Assembly (NCBI GenBank): GCA_037045055.1
Contig: JBAOHJ010000002.1
Coordinates: 248,001-312,000 of the forward strand
Length of the DNA: 64,000 bases
Source of the DNA: Phosphoribacter sp037045055
Lineage (GTDB): Bacteria; Actinomycetota; Actinomycetes; Actinomycetales; Dermatophilaceae
Reading direction: 5' to 3'
Under the pieces are notes generated by a model. It ran no database searches and was not told the DNA's origin. It saw only the letters and a list, made by a program, of their open reading frames with translations. Below, one piece after another: positions 1-8,042 of this stretch. The stretch's first letter is position 1. Each line of letters begins with the position of its first letter. The translations under genes were made by a program, and so were the position numbers.

Positions 1-774
1 TTGGTGGCGTTCAAGGCGGTGATGGCCCGCTGGCAGGAGGGTCTGTCGCAGGTGGGGTGGAACTCGCTGTACTGGGGCAACCACGACCAACCCCGACCGG
101 TCTCGCGGTTCGGCGACGACCGACCGGCATACCGGGTCGCCTCGGCCAAGGCCCTGGCGACTGTGCTGCACCTGCATCGTGGGACGCCCTTCGTCTATCA
201 GGGCGAGGAGCTCGGCATGGCCAACCACCCGTTCACGGCGGTCGAGCAGATCGACGACGTCGAGTCGCGCCGGTGGGCCGACGGCGCCCGACGGCGGGGG
301 ATGGACGAGACGGCGGTGCTGGCCAGCCTCAACCGGCGCAGCCGGGACCATGCGCGCACCCCGATGCCGTGGGATGCCGGGCCTGCAGCGGGGTTCACCA
401 CCGGGCGGCCGTGGCTGCCGCTCAACCCCGATGCCGGGCAGGTCAACGCGGCCGCGCAGGTCGGGATCGCCGGGTCGGTGTTCGAGCATTACCGCGCGCT
501 GGTGGCGCTGCGCAAGGCGCTGCCCGTGCTCGTCGACGGGGACTTCACGCTGCTGGCGCCCGAGCACCCCAGCGGCTACGCGTTCCTGCGTCGATCCGCC
601 GGTGACGCGCTGCTCGTGGCGGCGAACCTGTCGTCGGACGAGATCGAGCTCCCCCTGCCCGAGATGTGGGCGGACGCCCCGGTCGTGCTCGGGTCCGGCA
701 TGCCCGGGGTGCCGCCGGGTCGGGGACCCTGGGGTCGGCTGGGGCCCTGGGAGGCGTGGGTCCGCCGGCGCTGA
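1..774 (+). CDS. GH13 alpha-glucosidase, C-terminal part (cut by window edge)
   Basis: This is the 3' part of a glycoside hydrolase family 13 enzyme of the oligo-1,6-glucosidase/alpha-glucosidase kind, which hydrolyses alpha-linked glucose oligomers in the cytoplasm. The readable 257 residues contain the fourth conserved GH13 region, NHDQPR, about residues 27-32, with the substrate-binding His and the transition-state-stabilising Asp. RGTPFVYQGEELGM, typical of this subfamily, follows at about residues 60-73. The last 90 residues form the C-terminal beta-sandwich domain. The catalytic nucleophile and acid/base lie before base 1, so the first in-frame TTG at base 1 is not a real start. The gene converges on the GNAT-Nudix gene with a 48-bp gap. 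Exact substrate cannot be told from this fragment. Confidence 0.9.
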   Translation: MVAFKAVMARWQEGLSQVGWNSLYWGNHDQPRPVSRFGDDRPAYRVASAKALATVLHLHRGTPFVYQGEELGMANHPFTAVEQIDDVESRRWADGARRRGMDETAVLASLNRRSRDHARTPMPWDAGPAAGFTTGRPWLPLNPDAGQVNAAAQVGIAGSVFEHYRALVALRKALPVLVDGDFTLLAPEHPSGYAFLRRSAGDALLVAANLSSDEIELPLPEMWADAPVVLGSGMPGVPPGRGPWGRLGPWEAWVRRR

Positions 775-822
775 GCCCGGGCTTGTCGCCCTCGCCGCTG
801 CGGCCCTGCCGCTCGGCCCGGG

Positions 823-1800
823 TCAGGTCCGACCGGACTGGGTGTATGCCGCGCCCGGGCCGGGGTTGGCCAGGGTCGCCAACGCCGTGGCGACCCGACG
901 GTAGGTGAAGTCCGCGGCGAGTCGCTCGACCTGCTCCATGGTGCAGAAGGCGACCGATCGGATCTCCTTGGTGGCCAGCGTCATCCGATCGGGTGCCGCC
1001 GCGTCGAGCATCCCCCCGTCGAACATCAGGCACAGCGCGTCGTCCCAGCCGCTCCAGGGCGGCAGCCAGTCCGCGACGAGCAGCCGCCCCGGGCGCAGGA
1101 CCAGCCCCAACTCCTCATGGGCCTCGCGAGAGGCGCCGAGATGGGGCGACTCGCCGGGCTCGACGACGCCACCGGGCAGGTCCCAGTCGTGCTTGTAGGT
1201 GAGCTGGCACAGCAGGATCCGCTGGGCGGGGTCCCGCACGAGCAGTTGGGCGATGGCCCGCTTGCGGGGCAGCGTCGCGTTGAGCAACGCCCGGAAGCCC
1301 TCCGGATCGGTGATCGGGGGGTCGCTGGCCAGGCGCCCGAGGATGACGTACTCGCTCGACGCGCTGCGGTCGTGACGGGCCCGGACGATGCCCTCCCGAC
1401 GCAGCCCGACCCGCGACGCCAGGCGCAGGGCGCGGCGGTTGTCGGGGTCGATGCGGGCCTCGACGCGGTAGAGGTCCAGCTCGCCGAAGGCATGGTCGCA
1501 CAGCAGCCGCAGGGCACGGGTGGCGTAGCCCCGGCCGGTCGCGCCGGCATACAGGGCCCAGTCGAGCAGACCGATGTCCTCGCGGATCGTCACGTCGACC
1601 TCGCCGACCCGCCGCCCCTCGGCTTCGACGGAGAACGCGATCTGTGCCTCGCGGGTCCGCTCGCGCGGGCGCAACGAGACCACTCCGTCGGTGGGACCCC
1701 CGTGGCCCCCGGCTTCCTCGAAACGGCGCTCGCCGATCACGCGAGGAGGATAGTTGCTGTGAAGGCGTGGGTCACGCGGCGCGCGGTGCGGTCCGCGCAC
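823..1800 (-). CDS. GNAT acetyltransferase-Nudix hydrolase fusion protein
   Basis: One frame joins two domains. Residues about 40-155 form a RimJ-like GNAT acetyltransferase with the acetyl-CoA loop GATGRGYATRAL and the VEARIDPDNRRALRLASRVG segment. Residues about 180-310 form a Nudix hydrolase; the Nudix box runs from GGVVEPGE to REAHEELGL, with the Glu pair that binds the metal. Such proteins acetylate an N-terminus or small molecule and hydrolyse a nucleoside-diphosphate-linked substrate; neither substrate is predictable. The start is uncertain: the GTG at 1800 leads into an Arg/Pro-rich stretch with no family look, and the in-frame GTGs at 1740 and 1683 are realistic alternatives. A G-rich tandem array lies just upstream. 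Confidence 0.8.
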   Translation of the reverse strand: MRGPHRAPRDPRLHSNYPPRVIGERRFEEAGGHGGPTDGVVSLRPRERTREAQIAFSVEAEGRRVGEVDVTIREDIGLLDWALYAGATGRGYATRALRLLCDHAFGELDLYRVEARIDPDNRRALRLASRVGLRREGIVRARHDRSASSEYVILGRLASDPPITDPEGFRALLNATLPRKRAIAQLLVRDPAQRILLCQLTYKHDWDLPGGVVEPGESPHLGASREAHEELGLVLRPGRLLVADWLPPWSGWDDALCLMFDGGMLDAAAPDRMTLATKEIRSVAFCTMEQVERLAADFTYRRVATALATLANPGPGAAYTQSGRT

Positions 1801-1812
1801 CGAGCAGGGGAC

Positions 1813-1961
1813 TGCGGGCTCGGGGGGTGCTGCCGACGGGCTCGGGGGGCGTGCTGCCGACGGGCTCGGGGGGGGGTGCTGCCGACGGGCTCAGGGGGGT
1901 GCTGCCGACGGGCTCGGGGGGGTGCTGCCGACGGGCTCGGGCGCGTGCTGCCGACGGGCTC
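1813..1961. repeat. G-rich intergenic tandem array, six copies
   Basis: Six copies of the core GTGCTGCCGACGGGCTC are separated by 5-8 mostly G bases, giving a period of about 23 bp. One copy has CTCA for CTCG before the G run. The array fills the space between the GNAT-Nudix gene and the ABC permease, both read leftwards, and its last copy runs directly into a perfect hairpin at 1959-1993. No coding frame here looks real. Confidence 0.9.
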
Positions 1962-1993
1962 TGCATTGCCCGCCGGTGGCGGGCAATGCAGAG
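1959..1993. repeat. perfect 16-bp hairpin, copy 1 of a dispersed element
   Basis: CTCTGCATTGCCCGCC (1959-1974) is followed by a GGT loop and its exact reverse complement (1978-1993). The same 16-bp arms recur at 23539-23579, there extended to 19 bp with another three-base loop. Both copies abut a tandem array between two leftward genes. It could act as a terminator for the ABC operon ending at 2043, or be a REP/MITE-like repeat; the shared arm sequence favours a dispersed element. Confidence 0.8.
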
Positions 1994-2042
1994 GTCGGCG
2001 TTGACGCATACCGACGGCTCCCCGCGCCGGGCGGTCAGCCGC

Positions 2043-3107
2043 TCAGCTGGACTCCCAGCGGAACACCCTCGCCGAGATCGCCCCGACGACGACGGCGAAA
2101 CCGAGCAGGACCAGCGTGGGCACCCAGATCGCGTCGATGCCCTGCCCGCGGACCATGACCGCCGACATCCCGGTGGTGAGGTGTCCCATGGGCAGGAAGA
2201 GCGACAGGGTGCGCATCCACTCGGGGGCGACGTCCAGGGGGATGAACGTGCCGGAGAGGAAGGCCATCGGCATGATGATGAGGTTGGCCAGCCCGGAAGC
2301 GCCTTCGGGGGTCTTGCTCACCGCCCCGGTGAGCAGCCCGATCGACATGAAGGCCAGGGCGCCGGCCAACAGGATCGGCAGGGCGAGATACCACGATCCG
2401 CTGAGTTTGAGCCCGAACGCCAGCACCCCGACGGCCAGGAAGATCGCGGCCTGCACGACGGCCACGGCCAGGGTGATCAGGGTGCGGGAGCCGACGATGG
2501 TCCCGGTGGATGCGGGCGACAGGCGCAGCCGGCGCAGCAGCCCGCTCTTGCGCCAGGTCACCAGGGCCAGCGCGGCCCCGAACACCCCGCTCATCGAGAC
2601 GGCCCAGGCGAGCAGGCCCGGCACGTAGAACTGGATGGCCTTGAGCGACTGGTCCTCGACCCGGTCGGCCTGCATGGTGAACGTCGTCGGCGCATTGCTC
2701 ACCGCGAGGTTGGCCTGCTGGACGAAGGACTCCAGGGTGCCCTGGACGACGGCGGCGCGCACCTGGTCGGCCTGGGAGTAGTGCAGCTGGACCGTCGTGC
2801 CGGCCATCTCGACCGCCCCGGCGGCGTCGCCCTTGCGGACCTTCGCCAAGGCCTCGATGCGGTCGTCGGTGCGGCTGATCTCGAACACGCTGTCGAGGGC
2901 GGCCCGCCCCTCGGGCGGCATCTGGTCGAACAGCGCGACCGGCCCGACCTGGACCAGTTTGGACTTGGACTGGCCGGTGTCGCCACCGAAGATCCCGGCG
3001 AACACGACGAGGAACATCAACGGGAAGGCGATCGTCCAGAAGAGCATCTGCTTGTCCCGCAAGAACCCCTTCCCCTGGGCCCGGGTCATCGCCGCGAAGG
3101 CGCTCAT
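2043..3107 (-). CDS. ABC-2 type multidrug exporter permease (DrrB-like)
   Basis: Membrane subunit of a two-component ABC exporter, 354 residues. The N-terminus has one membrane helix (about residues 20-40, WTIAFPLMFLVVFAG), then an extracytoplasmic loop of about 130 residues, then five hydrophobic segments in the last 190 residues, the ABC2_membrane_3 layout seen in DrrB-like and YhgE-like permeases. The ATG at 3107 overlaps the stop of the ATPase gene by ATGA, so the two proteins are translationally coupled. The cargo is unknown; family members export drugs, lipids or peptides. Nothing nearby hints at a substrate. Confidence 0.88.
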   Translation of the reverse strand: MSAFAAMTRAQGKGFLRDKQMLFWTIAFPLMFLVVFAGIFGGDTGQSKSKLVQVGPVALFDQMPPEGRAALDSVFEISRTDDRIEALAKVRKGDAAGAVEMAGTTVQLHYSQADQVRAAVVQGTLESFVQQANLAVSNAPTTFTMQADRVEDQSLKAIQFYVPGLLAWAVSMSGVFGAALALVTWRKSGLLRRLRLSPASTGTIVGSRTLITLAVAVVQAAIFLAVGVLAFGLKLSGSWYLALPILLAGALAFMSIGLLTGAVSKTPEGASGLANLIIMPMAFLSGTFIPLDVAPEWMRTLSLFLPMGHLTTGMSAVMVRGQGIDAIWVPTLVLLGFAVVVGAISARVFRWESS

Positions 3108-4003
3108 GCCCGGTACTCCCGTCCGGTCAGCGACAGGAAGACGTCCTCGAGGGTGCCCCCGCGCACTTGCAGGCCCTGCAGGGTATGCCGGGCCGCCAGG
3201 TCGCCGATGACCCGGGCCGGGTCCTTGGTCGTGACGGTGACCGTGCCGTTGTCGCAGGAGGCATGGTCGGCCCCGCCCAGCGCGGTGGCGGCGGTGAGGG
3301 TGAGCACCGGCTCGGGCAGGCTGATGTGGGTGGGTGCGTCGAGCTCCCGGACCATCGCCGCCGGGGTGTCCACGGTGAGGATCTTCCCGGCGTCCATGAT
3401 CGCCACCCGGTCGCACAACTCCTCGGCCTCGTCCATGTAGTGGGTGGTGAGCACGACGGTGCGCCCGGAGGCGTTGATGCCGCGCAGCAGGTCCCACAGG
3501 TTGCGCCGGGCCTGGGGATCCAGCGCGGCGGTCGGCTCGTCGAGGAACACCAGCTGCGGGTCGTGCACGAGGGCGCAGGCGATCGACAGCCGCTGCATCT
3601 GCCCGCCGGAGAGCTTTTCGGTCCGCTGGCTGGCATGCTCGGTGAGCCCCACCTCCTCCAGCATGAGATCCACCCGCTCGCGGGAGGCGCCGTACAGGTC
3701 GGCGAAGGTCTCCAGCTGCTCCCGGGCGCTGAGCTGCTCGAAGAACGCCGACGCCTGCAGTTGCACGCCCAGGCGCGGCAGCAGGGCGGGGTTACGCGGC
3801 CACGGCTGCTCGCCGAACACGGTGATGGCGCCTGCGTCGGGTTTGCGCAGGCCCTCGACGAGCTCCAGCAGGGTGGTCTTCCCGGCCCCGTTGGGGCCCA
3901 GGATGCCGAAGAACTCTCCCTCCCGCACGTGCAGGTCGACCCCGTCGACCGCGGGCACCGACCCGTAGTGCTTGACCAGCCCCGAGACTCCGATCACGCT
4001 CAT
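3104..4003 (-). CDS. ABC transporter ATPase (DrrA-like)
   Basis: Cytoplasmic ATPase of the exporter whose permease follows at once. All nucleotide-binding motifs are intact: Walker A GPNGAGKT at residues 36-43, a Q-loop region, signature LSGGQMQR about residue 135, Walker B LVFLDEPTAALD, and the H-loop TTHYMDEAEELCDR typical of DrrA/CcmA-type subunits. The C-terminal 80 residues form the small accessory domain of this family. 299 residues is a normal length. It is the first gene of a two-gene operon read leftwards; the 159 bp upstream contain a weak hairpin and no obvious operator. Confidence 0.93.
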   Translation of the reverse strand: MSVIGVSGLVKHYGSVPAVDGVDLHVREGEFFGILGPNGAGKTTLLELVEGLRKPDAGAITVFGEQPWPRNPALLPRLGVQLQASAFFEQLSAREQLETFADLYGASRERVDLMLEEVGLTEHASQRTEKLSGGQMQRLSIACALVHDPQLVFLDEPTAALDPQARRNLWDLLRGINASGRTVVLTTHYMDEAEELCDRVAIMDAGKILTVDTPAAMVRELDAPTHISLPEPVLTLTAATALGGADHASCDNGTVTVTTKDPARVIGDLAARHTLQGLQVRGGTLEDVFLSLTGREYRA

Positions 4004-4048
4004 GTCACGAACCTAGGGTGCCGGGCCGAGCACGCGCATCCGGGTCCA

Positions 4049-4067
4049 CCCTGAGCGACCCTCAGGG
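4049..4067. terminator. weak hairpin downstream of the saccharopine-dehydrogenase-like gene
   Basis: CCCTGAG (4049-4055) and CTCAGGG (4061-4067) form a 7-bp stem with a 5-base loop, about 95 bp beyond the stop at 4163. There is no T run, as is usual at this G+C. It may end the leftward transcript from 5446. The rest of 4004-4162 shows nothing recognisable. Confidence 0.35.
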
Positions 4068-4162
4068 GCGCGCCACCAGGGGGCGACCCCAGGGCGTGCC
4101 GGTCGGCTAGGTCCCGCGCGCGCCTGCGTGCCGCGGGCAGTCGGGGCTCGCCCGGCATACGG

Positions 4163-5446
4163 TCATAGGCGCCGGGTCTGGACGGTGAACCCGTGCGCTC
4201 GCAACCGGTCCACCAACGCCGCTCCCATGGCGCTGGCCGGGGTGAGCACCCCACCCGCCGCGGGGGTCCGGTCGCCGTCGAGGGCCAGGCACAGCGCGGA
4301 CTGTCCGAGCATGACGGCGGTAGCGTCGTAGCCCGGGTCGAGGTCCGCGGCGACGACGGTGCGGTATGCCGCGCCCGAGGTCGTGCGCGCGTCGATCACC
4401 ATACGGAATCGGCCGTTGCTCCGGTTCTTCTCGCTGGGTCCGTCTCCCGGTTTGGGCAGCACCCGTCCGAGCACCTCGCGGGTGGGCTCGAAGGACAGAC
4501 CGGCGAACATCCCGAGCAATCCGGCGACCGTGCCGTTGGCCAGGATCGAGGCCTTGGGGCCGGTGCCGAAGTCCATGACCTCGCGGTAGCGGAACCCCCG
4601 GCCGTAGCGCCAGCCGAGCAGGGCGTTGCTGCGGCGCACGATCCGGGTGTTGAACCCGGCCATGAAGTAGGGCGCCACCCACCGTCCGGTGTCCGGGTCG
4701 TGGGTCGGCGCGACCCGCTTGCGCCAGGCCTTCGCCGCGGCGAAGGCCTGGGCGGCGCGGTTGCCCGGCGGGGCCAGGTCGAGGTCCTGCTGGCTGGTCG
4801 CCGGCTCGGCGTCGCGGTGCGGGCTCAGCGAGAACGGGTCGGCGAGGATCCGCCGGGCGGCGGCGTCCTGGCGCGAGGTCACCGCCTGGGTGCGGATCGA
4901 GTCGAGGGTGCCCCCGCTGAACCACCCCTTGAGCACCCGCACCGACAGTGTCGTCGTGGTCAGCTCGCCGGCCCCGTCGGCCGCGGCGCGATCCGCCGTG
5001 ACGAGCACGCCCAGGTCCGAGGGCACCGAGTCGAAGCCACACGCGTTGACGATCCGCGCGCCGGACTCGATCGCCGCCTCGTGCCAGGCGTCGGCGGCGT
5101 CGCGGACGAACAGGACCTCCCCCGTGAGGTCGCAGTAGGCGGTGCCGGCGACCGCGCAAGCCTCCAGCAGCGGCATACCGTACTTGGCGAACGGTCCCAC
5201 CGTGGTGGCCACCACCCTGGTCGAGGCGGCCAGCGCGCGCATCGCGGCCGGCTCGCCGGCGTCCGCCACGACCAGGGGCCAGCCGGCGGCGCGGGGCCCG
5301 AGGCCGTCGCGGACCTGCGCGAGCGTGGTAGCCGATCGTCCGGCCAGGGCGATCGCCACCCCGTCGGGAGCGTGCCGGGCCAGGTGCTCGGCCACCAGCC
5401 GGCCGACGAATCCGGTGGCGCCGAACAGGACGATGTCGTGAGTCAC
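4163..5446 (-). CDS. saccharopine dehydrogenase-like NADP-binding reductase (trans-acting enoyl reductase family)
   Basis: 427-residue oxidoreductase with an N-terminal Rossmann fold whose glycine motif GATGFVGR spans residues 9-16, followed by LAGRS at the second strand. TVGPFAKYG, YCDLTGE and NACGFDSVPSDLG are hallmarks of the family that includes mycobacterial trans-acting enoyl reductases used in phthiocerol/phenolic lipid synthesis and the related saccharopine-dehydrogenase-like proteins. The true substrate here is unknown; no polyketide or lysine genes are adjacent. GTG at 5446 is the start. It is transcribed alone; the 338 bp upstream contain several strong hairpins. Confidence 0.85.
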   Translation of the reverse strand: MTHDIVLFGATGFVGRLVAEHLARHAPDGVAIALAGRSATTLAQVRDGLGPRAAGWPLVVADAGEPAAMRALAASTRVVATTVGPFAKYGMPLLEACAVAGTAYCDLTGEVLFVRDAADAWHEAAIESGARIVNACGFDSVPSDLGVLVTADRAAADGAGELTTTTLSVRVLKGWFSGGTLDSIRTQAVTSRQDAAARRILADPFSLSPHRDAEPATSQQDLDLAPPGNRAAQAFAAAKAWRKRVAPTHDPDTGRWVAPYFMAGFNTRIVRRSNALLGWRYGRGFRYREVMDFGTGPKASILANGTVAGLLGMFAGLSFEPTREVLGRVLPKPGDGPSEKNRSNGRFRMVIDARTTSGAAYRTVVAADLDPGYDATAVMLGQSALCLALDGDRTPAAGGVLTPASAMGAALVDRLRAHGFTVQTRRL

Positions 5447-5497
5447 GGGGGAACGCTACCCCGGTGCCGGTGCGCCCAGTCCCTGCGGACGAGACAA

Positions 5498-5534
5498 GGC
5501 GGGCGGGTCGGCTCTCCCCACCGACCCGCCCGCC
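5498..5534. terminator. 14-bp perfect GC hairpin
   Basis: GGCGGGCGGGTCGG (5498-5511) pairs exactly with CCGACCCGCCCGCC (5521-5534) across a 9-base loop. It lies between the kdpE remnant (ends 5785, read leftwards) and the start of the next leftward gene at 5446, so it is best read as a terminator of the upstream transcript. It could also sit in the leader of the gene at 5446. Confidence 0.55.
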
Positions 5535-5543
5535 ATGATCTCG

Positions 5544-5599
5544 TGCGATTCCCCCTTCCGGCTGGTCCCCCCCGGAACCCTCCGGAAGGAGGAATCGCA
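5544..5599. repeat. 18-bp inverted repeat with one mismatch
   Basis: TGCGATTCCCCCTTCCGG (5544-5561) and CCGGAAGGAGGAATCGCA (5582-5599) pair in 17 of 18 positions across a 20-base loop. With the hairpin at 5498-5534 and a 13-bp palindrome CGAGAACTTCTCG at 5695-5707 this makes an unusually structured 338-bp gap (5447-5784). No protein is convincingly encoded in it. Confidence 0.6.
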
Positions 5600-5784
5600 C
5601 TCGTCGCCGCGTGCCTCCCCCTCACCAAGGCGCGCTGCGGACATTGATGAGACGACGGCACGGCGGATCCATGACACGGGTTTCGCGGGAATCTCGAGAA
5701 CTTCTCGGACCAGCCCCTGACCGGCGCGGATGTGACGGCGCAGGCCGCCGCAGGGCGCCGGCCGGCTCAGGGGGCGGGCGACGC

Positions 5785-6326
5785 TCAGGGCTGGAAGCGA
5801 TAGCCCATGCCCGGCTCGGTGAGCAGGTGGCGCGGGCGGATGGGCTGGGCCTCGAGCTTGCGACGCAGCTGGGCGATGAACAGGCGCTGGTTGGCCGGCT
5901 GGTTGACGTAAGCCGCACCCCACGCGTGCGACAGCAGGTAGCGCTGCGAGAGCAGCTTGCCCGGTTGGCGCAGCAGGACTTCGAGCAGATGCCACTCGGT
6001 CGGCGTGAGGTGCACGACCTCGGACTGCCCGTCGACCTCCTCCGCGCCGGCATCGAGGGCGGCAACCTTGTCCCCGCCGCCCACCCGCCCGGACAGGACG
6101 ATGATCGGCACGTCGGTCCACCCGCGCAGGCCGTGGATGACCTCGACCCCGTCGAGATCGGGCAGGCCGAGGTCTGGCAGCACGACGTCGGGCGGGTGCT
6201 CCGACGCCAGCGTCAACGCCTGGGCGCCGCAGGCGGCAGTGTGCACGCCGTGGTGACGGGCCCGCAGGTTGATCCGCAGCGCCCGCAGGAGCTGCGGGTC
6301 GTCGTCGACGACCAACACCGAGTCAT
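5785..6326 (-). pseudogene. kdpE: degenerate KdpE-type response regulator
   Basis: What remains reads as KdpE, the OmpR-family regulator of the Kdp potassium pump. The receiver start VVDDDPQLLRALRINLRAR and the phosphoacceptor region PDLGLPDLDG are present, and the winged helix is recognisable (VHLTPTEWHLLEVLLRQPGK and TEPGMGYRF). Two defects show. About 50 residues between LDAGAEE and VHLTPTEW are missing, removing the conserved TKPF lysine and the last receiver strand and helix. The expected start ATGACTCGG at 6326 has lost one base, so the frame is open only from a GTG at 6318. The 177-residue product compares with about 225 normally. No kdpFABC genes are nearby. Confidence 0.7.
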
Positions 6327-6370
6327 GCCACGGCCGCCAGGGGCAGGCTCAGCACCATCGTCAATCGGTC
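6323..6370 (-). pseudogene. kdpD: 3' remnant of kdpD sensor kinase
   Basis: The last 15 codons before a TGA read DRLTMVLSLPLAAVA, which matches the extreme C-terminus of actinobacterial KdpD (GLTMVLSLP). The TGA lies inside the ATGA that begins the kdpE remnant, preserving the usual kdpD-kdpE overlap. Upstream the similarity stops and the 3' end of a methyltransferase gene begins at 6386, so a deletion has removed nearly all of kdpD. Confidence 0.6.
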
Positions 6371-6385
6371 CTGGACCTCGGCGGA

Positions 6386-7009
6386 TCACCCGCAGGCGGG
6401 TCGCCGGGCGAGCACGAGGGCGTCCCGCGCGTACCGCACCACGCCGTCGACCTCGACGGGGCGTCGGATCACCTCGGCCCGCTCGATGACGAGATCGTCG
6501 TGCGCGAGGTCGGCGAGGATCTGCTCGGTGGTGGGCAGGACGGCGGCATCCTGCGGTCCGCCCACCCCCTGCGTCAGGTTCGACCGGTCGTGGGCCAGGA
6601 CGAGCAACCGGCCGGCGGGCGCCAGCGCGGCCGCCGCACGTCGCAGCGCTTGTGCGCGGTCGGGCGCCGGCAACTGAAGGAACACGACGAGCATGAGGTC
6701 GTATGCCGCCGGGCCGGGCTCCCAGGTGCGCACGTCGGCGACCTCGGTGCGCAACCGATCCCGAGCGGCGCCCAGGCGCTGGTCGGCCAGCCGGGCAGTC
6801 CGCTCGAGGGCCACCGGGGAGAAGTCCACGGCGAGGACCTGCCAGCCGCGTTCGGCCAGCCACAGGGCATGGCGCCCCTCCCCGGCGGCCAGGTCCACCG
6901 CCCGCCCTGGCGCGAGCGGGGCGACGAGGGCCTCGACGGTTGCGTTAGGGCCGGCCGACCACACGAGCTCGGCCGCGGCATACCGCTCGTCCCACCCGCT
7001 GCTGTCCAC
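6386..7009 (-). CDS. class I SAM-dependent methyltransferase (TehB-like)
   Basis: 207-residue soluble methyltransferase. The SAM-binding motif VDLAAGEGRHALWLAERGW (about residues 38-56) and the acidic strand-2 end VLAVDFSP are clear, followed by the VADVRTWEP motif II region. The overall look matches small TehB/UbiE-like methyltransferases acting on small molecules; the substrate is unknown. The GTG at 7009 is chosen because it precedes a full N-terminal helix (WDERYAAAELVWSAGPNATVEAL). Its 3' end abuts the kdpD remnant, suggesting a deletion placed it there. Confidence 0.85.
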   Translation of the reverse strand: MDSSGWDERYAAAELVWSAGPNATVEALVAPLAPGRAVDLAAGEGRHALWLAERGWQVLAVDFSPVALERTARLADQRLGAARDRLRTEVADVRTWEPGPAAYDLMLVVFLQLPAPDRAQALRRAAAALAPAGRLLVLAHDRSNLTQGVGGPQDAAVLPTTEQILADLAHDDLVIERAEVIRRPVEVDGVVRYARDALVLARRPACG

Positions 7010-7059
7010 CGGGCCAGCCTAGGGTCGCCGGGTCGGGCCGGCGGACCGACGAGGCCGGG

Positions 7060-7109
7060 GGCCGGTCAGCCCGGCTCGTCGATCCGCCCGGGCCGGTCAG
7101 CCCGGCTCG
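7060..7109. repeat. two-copy 31-bp direct repeat
   Basis: GGCCGGTCAGCCCGGCTCG occurs at 7060-7078 and again at 7091-7109, a period of 31 bp, in the 196-bp gap between a leftward methyltransferase gene and a rightward gene. A GC-rich inverted repeat (CCGCCC/GGGCGG) follows. The array is one of several in intergenic positions in this window. Confidence 0.75.
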
Positions 7110-7205
7110 CCGCCCCGCCCGAGGCGGGCGGTGGGCGGGACCGGCAGCCGGCGGTCGGCGTGGGTGGCGTACAGTCCGGCGGCAGCGAGAGGCGGTGGTG
7201 CCCGG

Positions 7206-7928
7206 ATGGGTGCGACGTTCGAGGTGGCCGAGGCGGTCTTCGCCCTGGCCCCGGGTTACCGGCGGCACGTCGTGCTGGCCCGGGGGGCGGCACACCTGAC
7301 TCCGCCGGCGCACCTGGCGACCAGGTTCGATGCGGCTGTGGCGGCCCTGGTCGGGCGGGCCGATCTGGACACCCTGGCCGAACACCCCGCGGTGCGGCCC
7401 TGGCGGCTGGCCTTCAAGGCGGCGGGGTGGAACCCCGGCAAGTTCCGCAGTTCCATCGAGGCTCTGCTGCGCCGGGCCCTGCGCGGGGAACTGGAACCCC
7501 TGGGGCTGTCGGCCGTCGATGCCGGCACCGTGGTGACCCTCGAGCACCTCGTGCCGGTCGGGGTGCACATCCTCGACGACCTCGGGCCCGACCCCGCCCT
7601 CGTGCTCGGCCCGGCCGCCGGAGATGAGACGTTCCAGCTGTTCGGCGGCCAGGTGGAGTCGCCCGATCCGGGCGAGATCGTCTACCGGGTGGGCCCGGTG
7701 GTGCTCACCCGGCGGTGGGTGTGGCGTCAGGGTGCCGTCGGGTCGGTGACGCCACAGGCGCGCTCGTATGCCGTCAATGTCGACGTCGTCGACGCGAGCG
7801 TCCTCGACGGGTCGGCTGCGGTCGCGGCCATGACCGAGGTGTTGGGGTGGTGCGGTCTGCAGGTGACGGGGGCGCTCACTCTCGATGCCACGACCCCGGC
7901 CGGTCGGGTCGACGAGGGTCTCGGCTGA
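7206..7928 (+). CDS. B3/B4 tRNA-binding domain protein
   Basis: 240-residue protein made of a stand-alone B3/B4 domain like that in the beta subunit of phenylalanyl-tRNA synthetase. Diagnostic stretches are HPAVRPWRLAFKAAGWNPGK, FRSSIEALLRRALRG, LVPVGVHILDDL and VLTRRWVWRQG near residue 165. Free-standing members are widespread and may bind or edit mischarged tRNA; none of that is shown here. ATG at 7206 is chosen over an upstream start because it follows a GAGAGGCGG ribosome site and removes a Gly/Ser/Arg-rich lead. It is a single gene. Confidence 0.85.
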   Translation: MGATFEVAEAVFALAPGYRRHVVLARGAAHLTPPAHLATRFDAAVAALVGRADLDTLAEHPAVRPWRLAFKAAGWNPGKFRSSIEALLRRALRGELEPLGLSAVDAGTVVTLEHLVPVGVHILDDLGPDPALVLGPAAGDETFQLFGGQVESPDPGEIVYRVGPVVLTRRWVWRQGAVGSVTPQARSYAVNVDVVDASVLDGSAAVAAMTEVLGWCGLQVTGALTLDATTPAGRVDEGLG

Positions 7929-8042
7929 CCCTACCCGCTCACAGAATCCCCACAGGCAAGGCCGGGGTCGCTGCCAGGTTGACGTGGTCGGCTTCGGCAC
8001 GGATCCCCGGCCGCCGGGGCCCCCGGGCGCGAGAGGCAGGAC

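Noticed and set aside
3108..3497. N-terminal extension of the ABC permease frame
   Set aside because: Overlaps the ATPase gene entirely; the ATG at 3107 with the ATGA overlap gives the normal family start.
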